A DNA stretch of 6,753 nt. Source: Betaproteobacteria bacterium (lineage in GTDB: Bacteria; Pseudomonadota; Gammaproteobacteria; Burkholderiales; SG8-39). The DNA lies in NCBI GenBank assembly GCA_027317055.1, contig DAHVFK010000193.1:1-6753 (forward strand), written 5' to 3'. Shown piece after piece: positions 1 through 5,205 of this stretch. Position 1 is the stretch's first letter. The number at the start of each line of letters is the position of its first letter. The notes below the pieces were generated by a model. It saw only the letters and a list, made by a program, of their open reading frames with translations, had not been told where the DNA came from and ran no database searches. The translations under genes were made by a program, and so were the position numbers.

Positions 1-1
1 G

Positions 2-76
2 GCCACCTTCCGCTCGATCACGCTCGATACCATGCTCAAGCTGGTCGAGCGCAGGCGCACCCCGCGCGGCGTCTAG
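2..76 (+). CDS. 3' end of an unidentified gene (partial)
   Basis: Only the last 24 codons and a TAG stop are inside the window; the start lies upstream. This frame is chosen because 23 of its 24 sense codons end in G or C, as in the other real genes here. The visible C-terminus is basic and contains the run LDTMLKLVERRRTPRGV. That is too short to assign a family, and I do not recognise it. It converges with the minus-strand gene ending at 101, leaving a 24-bp gap. Confidence 0.5.
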   Translation, partial: ATFRSITLDTMLKLVERRRTPRGV

Positions 77-96
77 CCGCGTGTTCGACTCGCGGC
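76..96. terminator. Possible bidirectional terminator hairpin
   Basis: The arms GCCGCG (76-81) and CGCGGC (91-96) form a perfect 6-bp GC stem with a 9-nt loop. It lies exactly between two converging reading frames, which is where a shared terminator would be expected. There is no T-tract on either side, so it is not a standard intrinsic terminator. Short GC stems also arise by chance in DNA this rich in GC. Confidence 0.25.
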
Positions 97-100
97 GCGG

Positions 101-523
101 TCACCCCCCGGACAACGTCCCCATCGCCCAGGAAGGGTCGACCACGGTGAGCGTGAGCCGGTCTCCCGGCTTAAGGCAGCGATTGCGCATCATCTGGTGG
201 GTGTCGACCACGGTGATCTGGCGGCCGTTGGAAAGCTCGATCGCGTTGTGGCAATGGCTCAGGCCCTGCGCGTCGGGGTCGCAATTGGTGTCGCTCTTCA
301 CGACTCCGGCGACGCGCCAGCCCGCGGTCGGGATACGCCCCTGTATGACCTGCAGTACGTAGCGCCCGCCGTGGCCGTTGTCGTACCAGGACGCGAGCTG
401 GGCGCCGGGTGGAATCGGTGGCTGCGTCGTGTCGGCGAATCCCTTGTAGGACAGCATCGCGCTCGCGCCCAGAAGCAGCGCGCCGAATAGCCATCGGGCA
501 CCGGACTTAGCTTGGTAGGTCAT
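101..523 (-). CDS. Small exported Cys/His protein of unknown function
   Basis: This 140-residue protein has a basic N-terminus, a hydrophobic stretch at about residues 11-25 and a plausible signal peptidase site after A30 (GFA|D). It is therefore probably periplasmic or membrane-anchored. The mature part is a compact domain with possible metal ligands: C81, the cluster H90-C91-H92, H109, M111, M112 and C116. I do not recognise the family. The ATG at 523 is chosen because GGAG sits 6 nt upstream. A longer in-frame start at 577 would overlap the predicted promoter. The gene is divergent from the 671 gene, and its upstream region has a candidate MerR-type promoter (TTGACA, 19-bp spacer). This suggests metal induction together with its right-hand neighbours. 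The metal-binding idea is inference from composition and context only. Confidence 0.72.
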   Translation of the reverse strand: MTYQAKSGARWLFGALLLGASAMLSYKGFADTTQPPIPPGAQLASWYDNGHGGRYVLQVIQGRIPTAGWRVAGVVKSDTNCDPDAQGLSHCHNAIELSNGRQITVVDTHQMMRNRCLKPGDRLTLTVVDPSWAMGTLSGG

Positions 524-560
524 CGTTCGCTCCACTCGTTCAGGTCTGCAAGAGCCCACA

Positions 561-591
561 TAAATAGGGCTTCCCACCGTCGCAATGTCAA
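561..591 (-). promoter_or_regulatory. Candidate leftward promoter with MerR-like 19-bp spacer
   Basis: On the minus strand there is a perfect -35 box TTGACA (591-586), then exactly 19 bp, then TATTTA (566-561) as a -10. An over-long 19-20-bp spacer is the hallmark of MerR-family promoters. Aligned from CTTGAC onward, this site matches the clearer operator at 610-635 at 18 of 26 positions. Its dyad is degenerate: the half-sites read ACATTGCG and GGGAAGCC, with 5 bp between. It would drive the 101-523 gene with a leader of roughly 30 nt. The -10 matches consensus at only 3 of 6 positions. Confidence 0.45.
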
Positions 592-610
592 GCGGTCCCT
601 GTATTGCTGC

Positions 611-641
611 TTGACCTTGCCATGCCGGTAAGGTCCACCGT
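611..641 (+). promoter_or_regulatory. CueR-type (MerR family) operator and promoter
   Basis: The -35 box TTGACC (611-616) overlaps a near-perfect dyad at 614-634. Its half-sites are ACCTTGCC and GGTAAGGT, 8 bp each with one mismatch, around the centre ATGCC. A 19-bp spacer then leads to the -10 position at 636-641 (CACCGT, weak). This layout, with ACCTT and AAGGT ends inside a stretched spacer, is that of the E. coli copA promoter controlled by CueR. Such promoters are poor until the metal-bound regulator untwists the DNA, so a weak -10 is not disqualifying. It points right, to the genes at 671 and 902. The regulator gene is not in the window. CueR/HmrR-like copper control fits best, but a related MerR-family sensor is possible. 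Confidence 0.8.
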
Positions 642-670
642 TCTGCCGTTCAATCCAAGGAGAGCGCGCG

Positions 671-883
671 ATGGAATGGATCACCGACAACTGGGTATGG
701 CTGTTGCTTTTCGGCGGGATGTTCGGCATGCACTTCTTCGGCCACGGCCGCCACGGCGCGGGCGGAGGCGGGGGCTGCTGCGGTGGCGGCCATGCGCACG
801 GCAACGACAAGGCCGCCAAGGCGGACGCTCCCGGCATGCAAGGCAAGCTCCCCGCGGGCGGCGAAGGCGACGCGGCACACTAG
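671..883 (+). CDS. Small Gly/His/Cys-rich membrane protein
   Basis: This 70-residue protein starts with a short periplasm-type leader and one hydrophobic segment (about residues 8-23, WVWLLLFGGMFGMHFF). A ligand-rich stretch follows: H21, H25, H28, a Gly run, C36-C37, H41 and H43. The tail is polar, rich in Ala, Gly and Lys, and ends in His. It resembles the small one-helix His-rich proteins (DUF2933-like) often found near metal-efflux genes, but that assignment is tentative. Translation from 671 is well supported by AAGGAG at 657-662, 8 nt upstream. It is the first gene behind the CueR-type promoter, and the next gene follows within 18 bp, so the two are probably cotranscribed. A role as a membrane-tethered metal-binding peptide is inference. 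Confidence 0.75.
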   Translation: MEWITDNWVWLLLFGGMFGMHFFGHGRHGAGGGGGCCGGGHAHGNDKAAKADAPGMQGKLPAGGEGDAAH

Positions 884-901
884 GCAGTGCCGCAGAGGCA
901 G

Positions 902-1828
902 ATGAACGGCATGCCTGCGGGACGCCGGCGGGTGCTTGTTGGCGCGACGTTGTTCGCCGCCGGCACGCTCGCGGGCGCGGGCGGTGCCCTGCTCTGGGCC
1001 GGCCAAAGCCGGGCGTTCCGCAATTACCTGCGCCAACGCAGCGACGCAGCGCTCGACGAGCTTGCGGCCGAAGTGATTCCTGGCGCAGGGGTCGAGCTGC
1101 CGGTGCGCTTCAGCGACGCCGTGCAGCGTCTGGTCGCCGCCGGAGCGATCTCGCCGGCACGCTTCGAGCGTCTGTACGCGGCGCGCGGCGGAGTGCCCGG
1201 GTGGATGCGCTCGCTGTTCGAGCGGTCGTCCGCGGACCCGATTCGCATCAGCGCGGCCAGTGCGCCCCTGTTGCTCAACCTGCTCTGGCCCCTGGGGCTG
1301 AGCAACCGCGCTGCCTTCAACGCGCGCAGCCCGCTCGCGCTGGCGGGCGCGGGGCGCGGGAGCTTCGCGAGCACCGGTGGCTGGAGCTTGGGCGAACGAC
1401 CGGGCGCGGAGCTGTTCAACAGCGTCGAGATCGTGCGGCTCAACGAGGCCGCGGAAGCCGCGGTTGAGCAGGCGGCGCGCGCGAGCTTTCGGCCCTGCTG
1501 CGACAACTCCGCCTTCTTCCAGGACTGCAACCACGGCTCGGCCTTGCTCGGCTTGTACCAGCTCGCTGCTGCCCAGGGCGCCGATGCCGCCGAACTGTTC
1601 CGTGTCGGCAAGCTCGCCAATAGCTACTGGTACCCCGAGCAGTACCTCGCTGCCGCGATCTACTTCCGCGCGTTCGAGAGCCTCGGGTGGTCCGAAGTCG
1701 ACGCCGCGCGGCTCATGGGGCAGCGCTATTCCTCGGCCAGCGGCTGGCAGCAAAACGTCGATGCGCGCCTGCGCAAGACGGGCTTGCGCCGCGGCACCGA
1801 TTCATCCGGCGGCGCTTGTGCCGCCTGA
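902..1828 (+). CDS. Exported protein with CC...DCNHG motif, function unknown
   Basis: This is a 308-residue protein. Its N-terminus has a triple Arg (R8-R10) followed by a hydrophobic segment at about residues 11-33, giving a Sec or weakly Tat-like signal or anchor. The rest appears soluble and is rich in Ala and Leu helices. The striking part is C199-C200-D201-N202-SAFFQ-D208-C209-N210-H211-G212, which looks like a metal or redox site. A Trp/Tyr-rich stretch (NSYWYPEQYLAAAIYF) and a YSSASGW motif follow. I recognise the motif as recurring in uncharacterised exported proteins but know no function. The start is uncertain. ATG 902 has AGAGG only 3 nt upstream, GTG 887 lies nearer the previous gene, and ATG 911 is also in frame. 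The gene sits 18 bp after the His-rich gene, behind the CueR-type promoter. Confidence 0.82.
   Translation: MNGMPAGRRRVLVGATLFAAGTLAGAGGALLWAGQSRAFRNYLRQRSDAALDELAAEVIPGAGVELPVRFSDAVQRLVAAGAISPARFERLYAARGGVPGWMRSLFERSSADPIRISAASAPLLLNLLWPLGLSNRAAFNARSPLALAGAGRGSFASTGGWSLGERPGAELFNSVEIVRLNEAAEAAVEQAARASFRPCCDNSAFFQDCNHGSALLGLYQLAAAQGADAAELFRVGKLANSYWYPEQYLAAAIYFRAFESLGWSEVDAARLMGQRYSSASGWQQNVDARLRKTGLRRGTDSSGGACAA
1808..1825. other. GC hairpin at the 3' end of the 902 gene
   Basis: GGCGGC (1808-1813) and GCCGCC (1820-1825) form a 6-bp stem with a 6-nt loop, immediately before the TGA stop and 20 bp from the end of converging dmeF. It may help end transcription between the two genes, but no T-run follows, and it lies inside codons whose GC content makes such stems common. 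Confidence 0.25.
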
Positions 1829-1845
1829 CGGCCAGTCGCCAGTTC

Positions 1846-2784
1846 CTAGCTGCACCGGTTAACTTCTACCGTCACGTGCGCGAGCTCCTCGTGTTCGCGC
1901 AACCGCGCCTTGACGCGATCGGGGGTCATGCCTGCGTCGTGCGTGACCAGGCTCAGGATGCAGGCGAATCGAGCCTTTCCCACGCGCCAGAGATGAAGGT
2001 CCGCGATGCGGGTGGACCCGCCGTGATCGAGGTCCGCGACGGCCTCCGGGATCTCGGCGGTTACCGGGTTGTCCATTTCCCGGTCGAGCAGGACCCGGCT
2101 GGTGTCGCGCAGCAGCCCCCAGGCCCAGCGCGCGACGAGGATCGCGCCGACGATTCCCATGACCGGGTCGAGCCAGTTCCAGCCGAACAGCATGCCGCCG
2201 CCAAGCGCGACGATGGCGAGCACCGAGGTGGCCGCGTCGGCGATCACGTGCACGTAGGCCGATCGCAGGTTCAGGTCATGGTGCCGGTGATGGGCCGCGT
2301 GCTCGTCATGGGGGTGATCGTGATGATCGCCCGCCCGGCCGAGAATAACAGCACAGGCGATATTGACGACGAGGCCGACGACGGCGATCCCGATCGCCTC
2401 CGGAAAGTGGATCGTCTGCGGAGCGACGATCCGCTCGACCGAGGCGAAGGTCATCATCGCGGCGACGCCGAGCAGGAACACTGCGCTGGTGTAGCCGCCC
2501 AGAATCTCGATCTTCCAGGTCCCGAACGCGAAGCGCGAATCCTGCGCATAGCGGCGCGCCGCGACGTAGGTGTACGCGCTCAGGCCGATGGCGACCGCAT
2601 GCGAGCTCATGTGCCAGCCGTCGGCCAGCAGCGCCATCGAGTTGAACCACCAGCCGGCCCATATCTCGACCACCATCATCGCGGCGGTGATCCACATCAC
2701 CGCCCGGGTGCCGCGCTCTGCGGCGTGGCTGCCGGGGTCGAACACGTGGCTGTGGGTCCAGCGGCTCAGGTCGTTGGCGTGCAT
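1846..2784 (-). CDS. dmeF: Cation diffusion facilitator DmeF (Co2+/Ni2+ efflux)
   Basis: This 312-residue inner-membrane antiporter of the CDF family exports divalent metal, typically Co2+ and Ni2+, from the cytoplasm in exchange for protons. The N-terminus (NDLSRW-HSHVFD) and the segments RGTRAVMWITAAMMVVE, SMALLADGWHMSSH, FAFGTWKIEILGG, LNLRSAYVHVIADA, WLDPVMGIVGA and VLLDREMD match DmeF as I recall it. A His-rich cytoplasmic loop lies at about residues 153-170. The helix 5 site is H179-x3-D183. The helix 2 site is H58-x3-H62, where many zinc CDFs have HxxxD. The C-terminal cytoplasmic domain contains TRIADLHLWRVGK. ATG 2784 is preferred over the upstream in-frame TTG 2796 because it gives the usual DmeF N-terminus; only a weak GGA precedes it. 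The gene converges with the 902 gene across 17 bp and is divergent from the cop operon. Confidence 0.93.
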   Translation of the reverse strand: MHANDLSRWTHSHVFDPGSHAAERGTRAVMWITAAMMVVEIWAGWWFNSMALLADGWHMSSHAVAIGLSAYTYVAARRYAQDSRFAFGTWKIEILGGYTSAVFLLGVAAMMTFASVERIVAPQTIHFPEAIGIAVVGLVVNIACAVILGRAGDHHDHPHDEHAAHHRHHDLNLRSAYVHVIADAATSVLAIVALGGGMLFGWNWLDPVMGIVGAILVARWAWGLLRDTSRVLLDREMDNPVTAEIPEAVADLDHGGSTRIADLHLWRVGKARFACILSLVTHDAGMTPDRVKARLREHEELAHVTVEVNRCS

Positions 2785-2825
2785 TTGAGTGTCCAAAAAG
2801 GGGCGGGCGGGCCCGAACAGGGCGG

Positions 2826-2849
2826 ATTATGCGCGCACCGGAGGTGCGC
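2826..2849 (-). promoter_or_regulatory. Candidate dmeF promoter and operator dyad
   Basis: A perfect 17-bp dyad (GCGCACC, GGA, GGTGCGC; 2833-2849) abuts CATAAT on the minus strand (2831-2826), a 5-of-6 match to a -10 box, 42 bp upstream of the dmeF ATG. The dyad would fill the spacer between this -10 and an AT-rich region where the -35 should lie. This is a typical position for a repressor or MerR-type operator. No convincing -35 hexamer is seen. The dyad does not resemble the G-tract operators of RcnR/CsoR proteins, so its binding partner is unknown. Confidence 0.4.
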
Positions 2850-2858
2850 AAAATATTG

Positions 2859-3221
2859 ATGCGTGATAAATTACGCTTCGTGCGCAAGCTCCTTCGCAAA
2901 CTGCTCGTCCTGATTCTCGTCGCCTGGCTGCCGGTGTTCACCGGCAGCGCCTTGGCGTCCGTCGTGTGCGAGGATGCAGCGCAGGCCGGCCATTCGCACG
3001 TGGCTGACCAGAGCAACAGTCCCGCAGGCGGTGCAACCGGCGCGGCCGACGACTGCGGCGGCTGCGACGTCTGCTTCTCTCACTGCACGCTGTCGCTGCC
3101 GGCTACCGCCCATCGCCTCGCGGCGCAGGTTTCCGGCGCCGTCGCGCAGACCGCGCCTGCGCGATTGATATCCCTCTCGTTGCCGCCGGTCGACCGGCCG
3201 CCGCTCTCCCGCCTCGGCTGA
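2859..3221 (+). CDS. Exported Cys/His-rich protein upstream of copA (CopL-like)
   Basis: This 120-residue protein has a strongly basic N-terminus, a hydrophobic stretch (about residues 17-27) and a cleavage site after A33 (SALA|S). The mature part contains C37, H45, H47 and a tight cluster C66-x2-C69-x2-C72-x2-H75-C76, a plausible Cu(I) or Zn site. The tail is Pro/Leu-rich without further motifs. Its size, export signal, Cys/His content and place directly upstream of copAB resemble CopL of Xanthomonas, which is needed for copper induction of copAB; DUF2946-type proteins are an alternative. The similarity is in layout rather than clear sequence identity. The start is uncertain. ATG 2859 has GGAGGT at 2840-2845, 13 nt upstream, which is rather far; TTG 2856 and ATG 2829 are also in frame. 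Confidence 0.7.
   Translation: MRDKLRFVRKLLRKLLVLILVAWLPVFTGSALASVVCEDAAQAGHSHVADQSNSPAGGATGAADDCGGCDVCFSHCTLSLPATAHRLAAQVSGAVAQTAPARLISLSLPPVDRPPLSRLG
2861..2876. promoter_or_regulatory. AT-centred dyad at the start of the CopL-like gene
   Basis: GCGTGAT (2861-2867) and ATTACGC (2870-2876) are inverted repeats with one mismatch (G-T in RNA) around AA, in an unusually AT-rich patch for this DNA. It overlaps the first codons of the CopL-like gene. It may be an operator for the cop operon or part of a promoter, but it matches no operator I can name. Confidence 0.25.
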
Positions 3222-3257
3222 TCCGCCGGGCGGTACCCCCCTGCGTTGCGCTGTTCC

Positions 3258-3277
3258 GGGCCGGCTTGCGCCGGCCC
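3258..3277 (+). other. Strong hairpin in the copA leader
   Basis: GGGCCGGC (3258-3265) and GCCGGCCC (3270-3277) form a perfect 8-bp all-GC stem with a TTGC loop. It lies in the 125-bp gap between the CopL-like gene and copA. No T-run follows, so it is unlikely to be a simple terminator. A transcript-stabilising element, an attenuator part or a processing site is possible. Confidence 0.45.
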
Positions 3278-3299
3278 TCCGCTCGGCCCGACCTCGCCC

Positions 3300-3317
3300 G
3301 CGCGCGGCGACGCGCGC
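3300..3317 (+). other. Second leader hairpin with GCGA tetraloop
   Basis: GCGCGCG (3300-3306) and CGCGCGC (3311-3317) form a perfect 7-bp stem closed by GCGA, a GNRA-type tetraloop that is very stable in RNA. It ends 29 nt before the copA start and 14 nt before its ribosome-binding site (AGAAGG, 3332-3337). Together with the hairpin at 3258-3277 it makes the copA leader highly structured. Confidence 0.4.
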
Positions 3318-3346
3318 CAAATCTCATCCTCAGAAGGTGCTCTTAA

Positions 3347-5167
3347 ATGAAGCGCAATTACCGTAGTCACGTCATCACACCGGATCTGCCGCGCCGGCGG
3401 TTCGTTCAAGGACTCGCGGCGGGCGGCGCGCTGCTCGGCATGTCGTCGCTCGTCGCGCCGGCCACGGCGCGCGCCTCGAGCGCCGCCGGCGCCCCGGTGC
3501 TCAGCGGCACCGAGTTCGATCTCGTCATCGCCGAATCGCCGGTGAATTTCACCGGCAACCCGCGCATGGCTACCACGGTCAACGGCTCGATCCCCGCCCC
3601 GACGCTGCGCTGGCGCGAGGGCGACACGGTCACTCTGCGGGTTACCAACCGTCTGCGCGAGACCGCGTCCATACACTGGCACGGCATTCTGCTTCCGTTC
3701 CAGATGGACGGGGTACCGGGCATCAGCTACAGGGGCATCGCGCCAGGCGAGACTTTCGTCTACCGGTTCAAGGTGCAGCAGTCCGGCACCTACTGGTACC
3801 ACTCCCATTCCGGCTTCCAGGAACAGACCGGCATCTACGGCGCGATCGTCGTCGAACCCGCCGACGCGGATCCGATCCGCGTGCAGCGCGACTACGTGGT
3901 CCAGCTCTCGGATTGGACCGACGAGGATCCGAACAGGGTTTTCGCCAAGCTCAAGACGGAAAGCGACTACTACAACTTCAACCAGCCCACGGCGGGCCAG
4001 TTCTTGCGCGATGTTTCCCGCGAGGGGCTTTCGTCCGCGCTTGACAGGCGCCGGATGTGGAACCAGATGCGGATGAATCCGACCGATCTGGCCGACGTTT
4101 CGGCGTACACCTACACCTATCTCACCAACGGCGCCACGCCGGCCGGCAACTGGACTGGATTGTTCCGTCCCGGCGAGAAGGTGCGGCTGCGCTTCATCAA
4201 CTCGGGCGCGATGACGTTCTTCGACGTACGCATTCCAGGGCTCAAGATGACCGTGATCCAGACCGACGGCCAGAGCGTCGACCCCGTCACGGTGGACGAG
4301 ATCCGCATCGGGGTCGCCGAGACCTACGACGTGATCGTCGAGCCCAAGGACGAGGCTTACACGATTTTCGCCCAATCGATGGACCGCACGGGCTATGCCC
4401 GCGGCACCTTGGCGCTGCGCGCAGGAATGGCGGCAGCGATCCCTCCGCTGGACAAGCCACAACCTCTGAGCATGACCGACATGATGGGCGCAATGGGCGG
4501 CGGCGCGATGGCCGGCATGGCGGGAATGAGTCACGGCGGCGCTGTCATGGCGCCCATGGCCGGGATGGACCACGGCAGCGGCGCAATGGCCGCGATGCCG
4601 GGCATGAACCACGGCGGGAGGGAGATGAGCATGGGCGGCGGGGAGGTGCGCGTGCGCCACGCGAGGACCGAATACGGCCCGAGCACCGACATGCACGTCG
4701 ACACGCCGCGCACCAACCTGGACGACCCCGGCATCGGGCTGCGCAACAACGGCCGCCGCGTGCTGACCTACGCCGACCTGCACACGATCGGTGGGCCGCT
4801 CGACCCTTCCGGCCCCGAGCGTGAGATCGAGCTGCATCTGACCGGCAACATGGAGCGCTACACCTGGTCGCTCGACGGCCTCGAGTTCGGCCGCTCCACG
4901 CCGGTGCACTTTCGCTACGGCGAGCGGCTGCGCGTGGTGTTCGTCAACGACACCATGATGACCCACCCCATGCACCTGCACGGGATGTGGAGCGAGCTGG
5001 AAAGCCCCGAGGGACGCTTCCAGGCGCGCAAGCACACCATCAGCGTGCAGCCGGCGCAGCGGGTCAGCTTTCTCGTCACCGCCGACGCCCACGGGCGGTG
5101 GGCCTGGCATTGCCACCTGCTGTACCACATGGACGCCGGTATGTTCCGGGAAGTGGTGGTCGCTTGA
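3347..5167 (+). CDS. copA: Copper resistance multicopper oxidase CopA
   Basis: This 606-residue periplasmic multicopper oxidase of the CopA/PcoA family is thought to oxidise Cu(I) to the less toxic Cu(II) and to bind copper. The N-terminus is a Tat signal (R16-R17-R18-F19-V20, then a hydrophobic stretch, cleavage near A41-A43), fitting export of a folded copper enzyme. All copper ligand motifs are present: H110-W-H112-G, W150-Y-H152-S-H154, H540-P-M-H543-L-H545 and H588-C589-H590 with H594 and M599 as type 1 ligands. Three cupredoxin domains lie at about 50-175, 180-360 and 470-606. Between the last two is a Met/His-rich insert (376-429) with GMDHG, GMSHG and GMNHG repeats. The length is normal for the family. 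AGAAGG lies 9 nt before the ATG. copB follows after a short gap, so the two are probably in one operon. Confidence 0.97.
   Translation: MKRNYRSHVITPDLPRRRFVQGLAAGGALLGMSSLVAPATARASSAAGAPVLSGTEFDLVIAESPVNFTGNPRMATTVNGSIPAPTLRWREGDTVTLRVTNRLRETASIHWHGILLPFQMDGVPGISYRGIAPGETFVYRFKVQQSGTYWYHSHSGFQEQTGIYGAIVVEPADADPIRVQRDYVVQLSDWTDEDPNRVFAKLKTESDYYNFNQPTAGQFLRDVSREGLSSALDRRRMWNQMRMNPTDLADVSAYTYTYLTNGATPAGNWTGLFRPGEKVRLRFINSGAMTFFDVRIPGLKMTVIQTDGQSVDPVTVDEIRIGVAETYDVIVEPKDEAYTIFAQSMDRTGYARGTLALRAGMAAAIPPLDKPQPLSMTDMMGAMGGGAMAGMAGMSHGGAVMAPMAGMDHGSGAMAAMPGMNHGGREMSMGGGEVRVRHARTEYGPSTDMHVDTPRTNLDDPGIGLRNNGRRVLTYADLHTIGGPLDPSGPEREIELHLTGNMERYTWSLDGLEFGRSTPVHFRYGERLRVVFVNDTMMTHPMHLHGMWSELESPEGRFQARKHTISVQPAQRVSFLVTADAHGRWAWHCHLLYHMDAGMFREVVVA
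4472..4633 (+). repeat. Met/His-rich coding repeats in copA
   Basis: This stretch encodes residues 376-429 of CopA, with imperfect units of the form GM-x-HG-G/S (GMSHGG, GMDHGS, GMNHGG) between Ala/Gly/Met spacers. Such segments bind copper in CopA-type proteins. A matching GMDHGSMGGMTHGG segment opens mature CopB, so the two proteins share the motif. Confidence 0.75.
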
Positions 5168-5205
5168 GCGCCGCGAATCAAATCCCCATGGAGAACACAA
5201 ACATC

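Noticed and set aside
524..577. Longer start of the 101-523 gene at position 577
   Set aside because: The extension covers the predicted promoter and lacks a ribosome-binding site, while GGAG precedes the ATG at 523.
902..1000. Firm twin-arginine signal on the 902 gene
   Set aside because: RRR before a hydrophobic stretch is suggestive, but the rest of the Tat consensus (S/T-RR-x-F-L-K) is missing, so Sec export or an anchor is equally likely.
650..1753. 367-codon minus-strand frame, and plus frame 604-1467
   Set aside because: Both are shadows of the 671 and 902 genes, with Arg/Ala-rich low-complexity translations. The 604 frame would also start inside the CueR-type promoter.
1687..2859. 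390-codon plus-strand frame across dmeF
   Set aside because: dmeF on the minus strand is unmistakable. This frame has no domain and is rich in Asp, Arg and His, as expected from the reverse of CDF codons.
3080..5200. 706-codon open frame on the minus strand across copA
   Set aside because: It is antisense to a complete CopA with all copper ligands. Long open antisense frames are expected where the third codon positions are nearly all G or C. The translation has no recognisable domain.
4987..5205. Longer starts for copB
   Set aside because: The frame stays open into copA, but the signal peptide begins at 5206. The extension lies in the out-of-frame end of copA.
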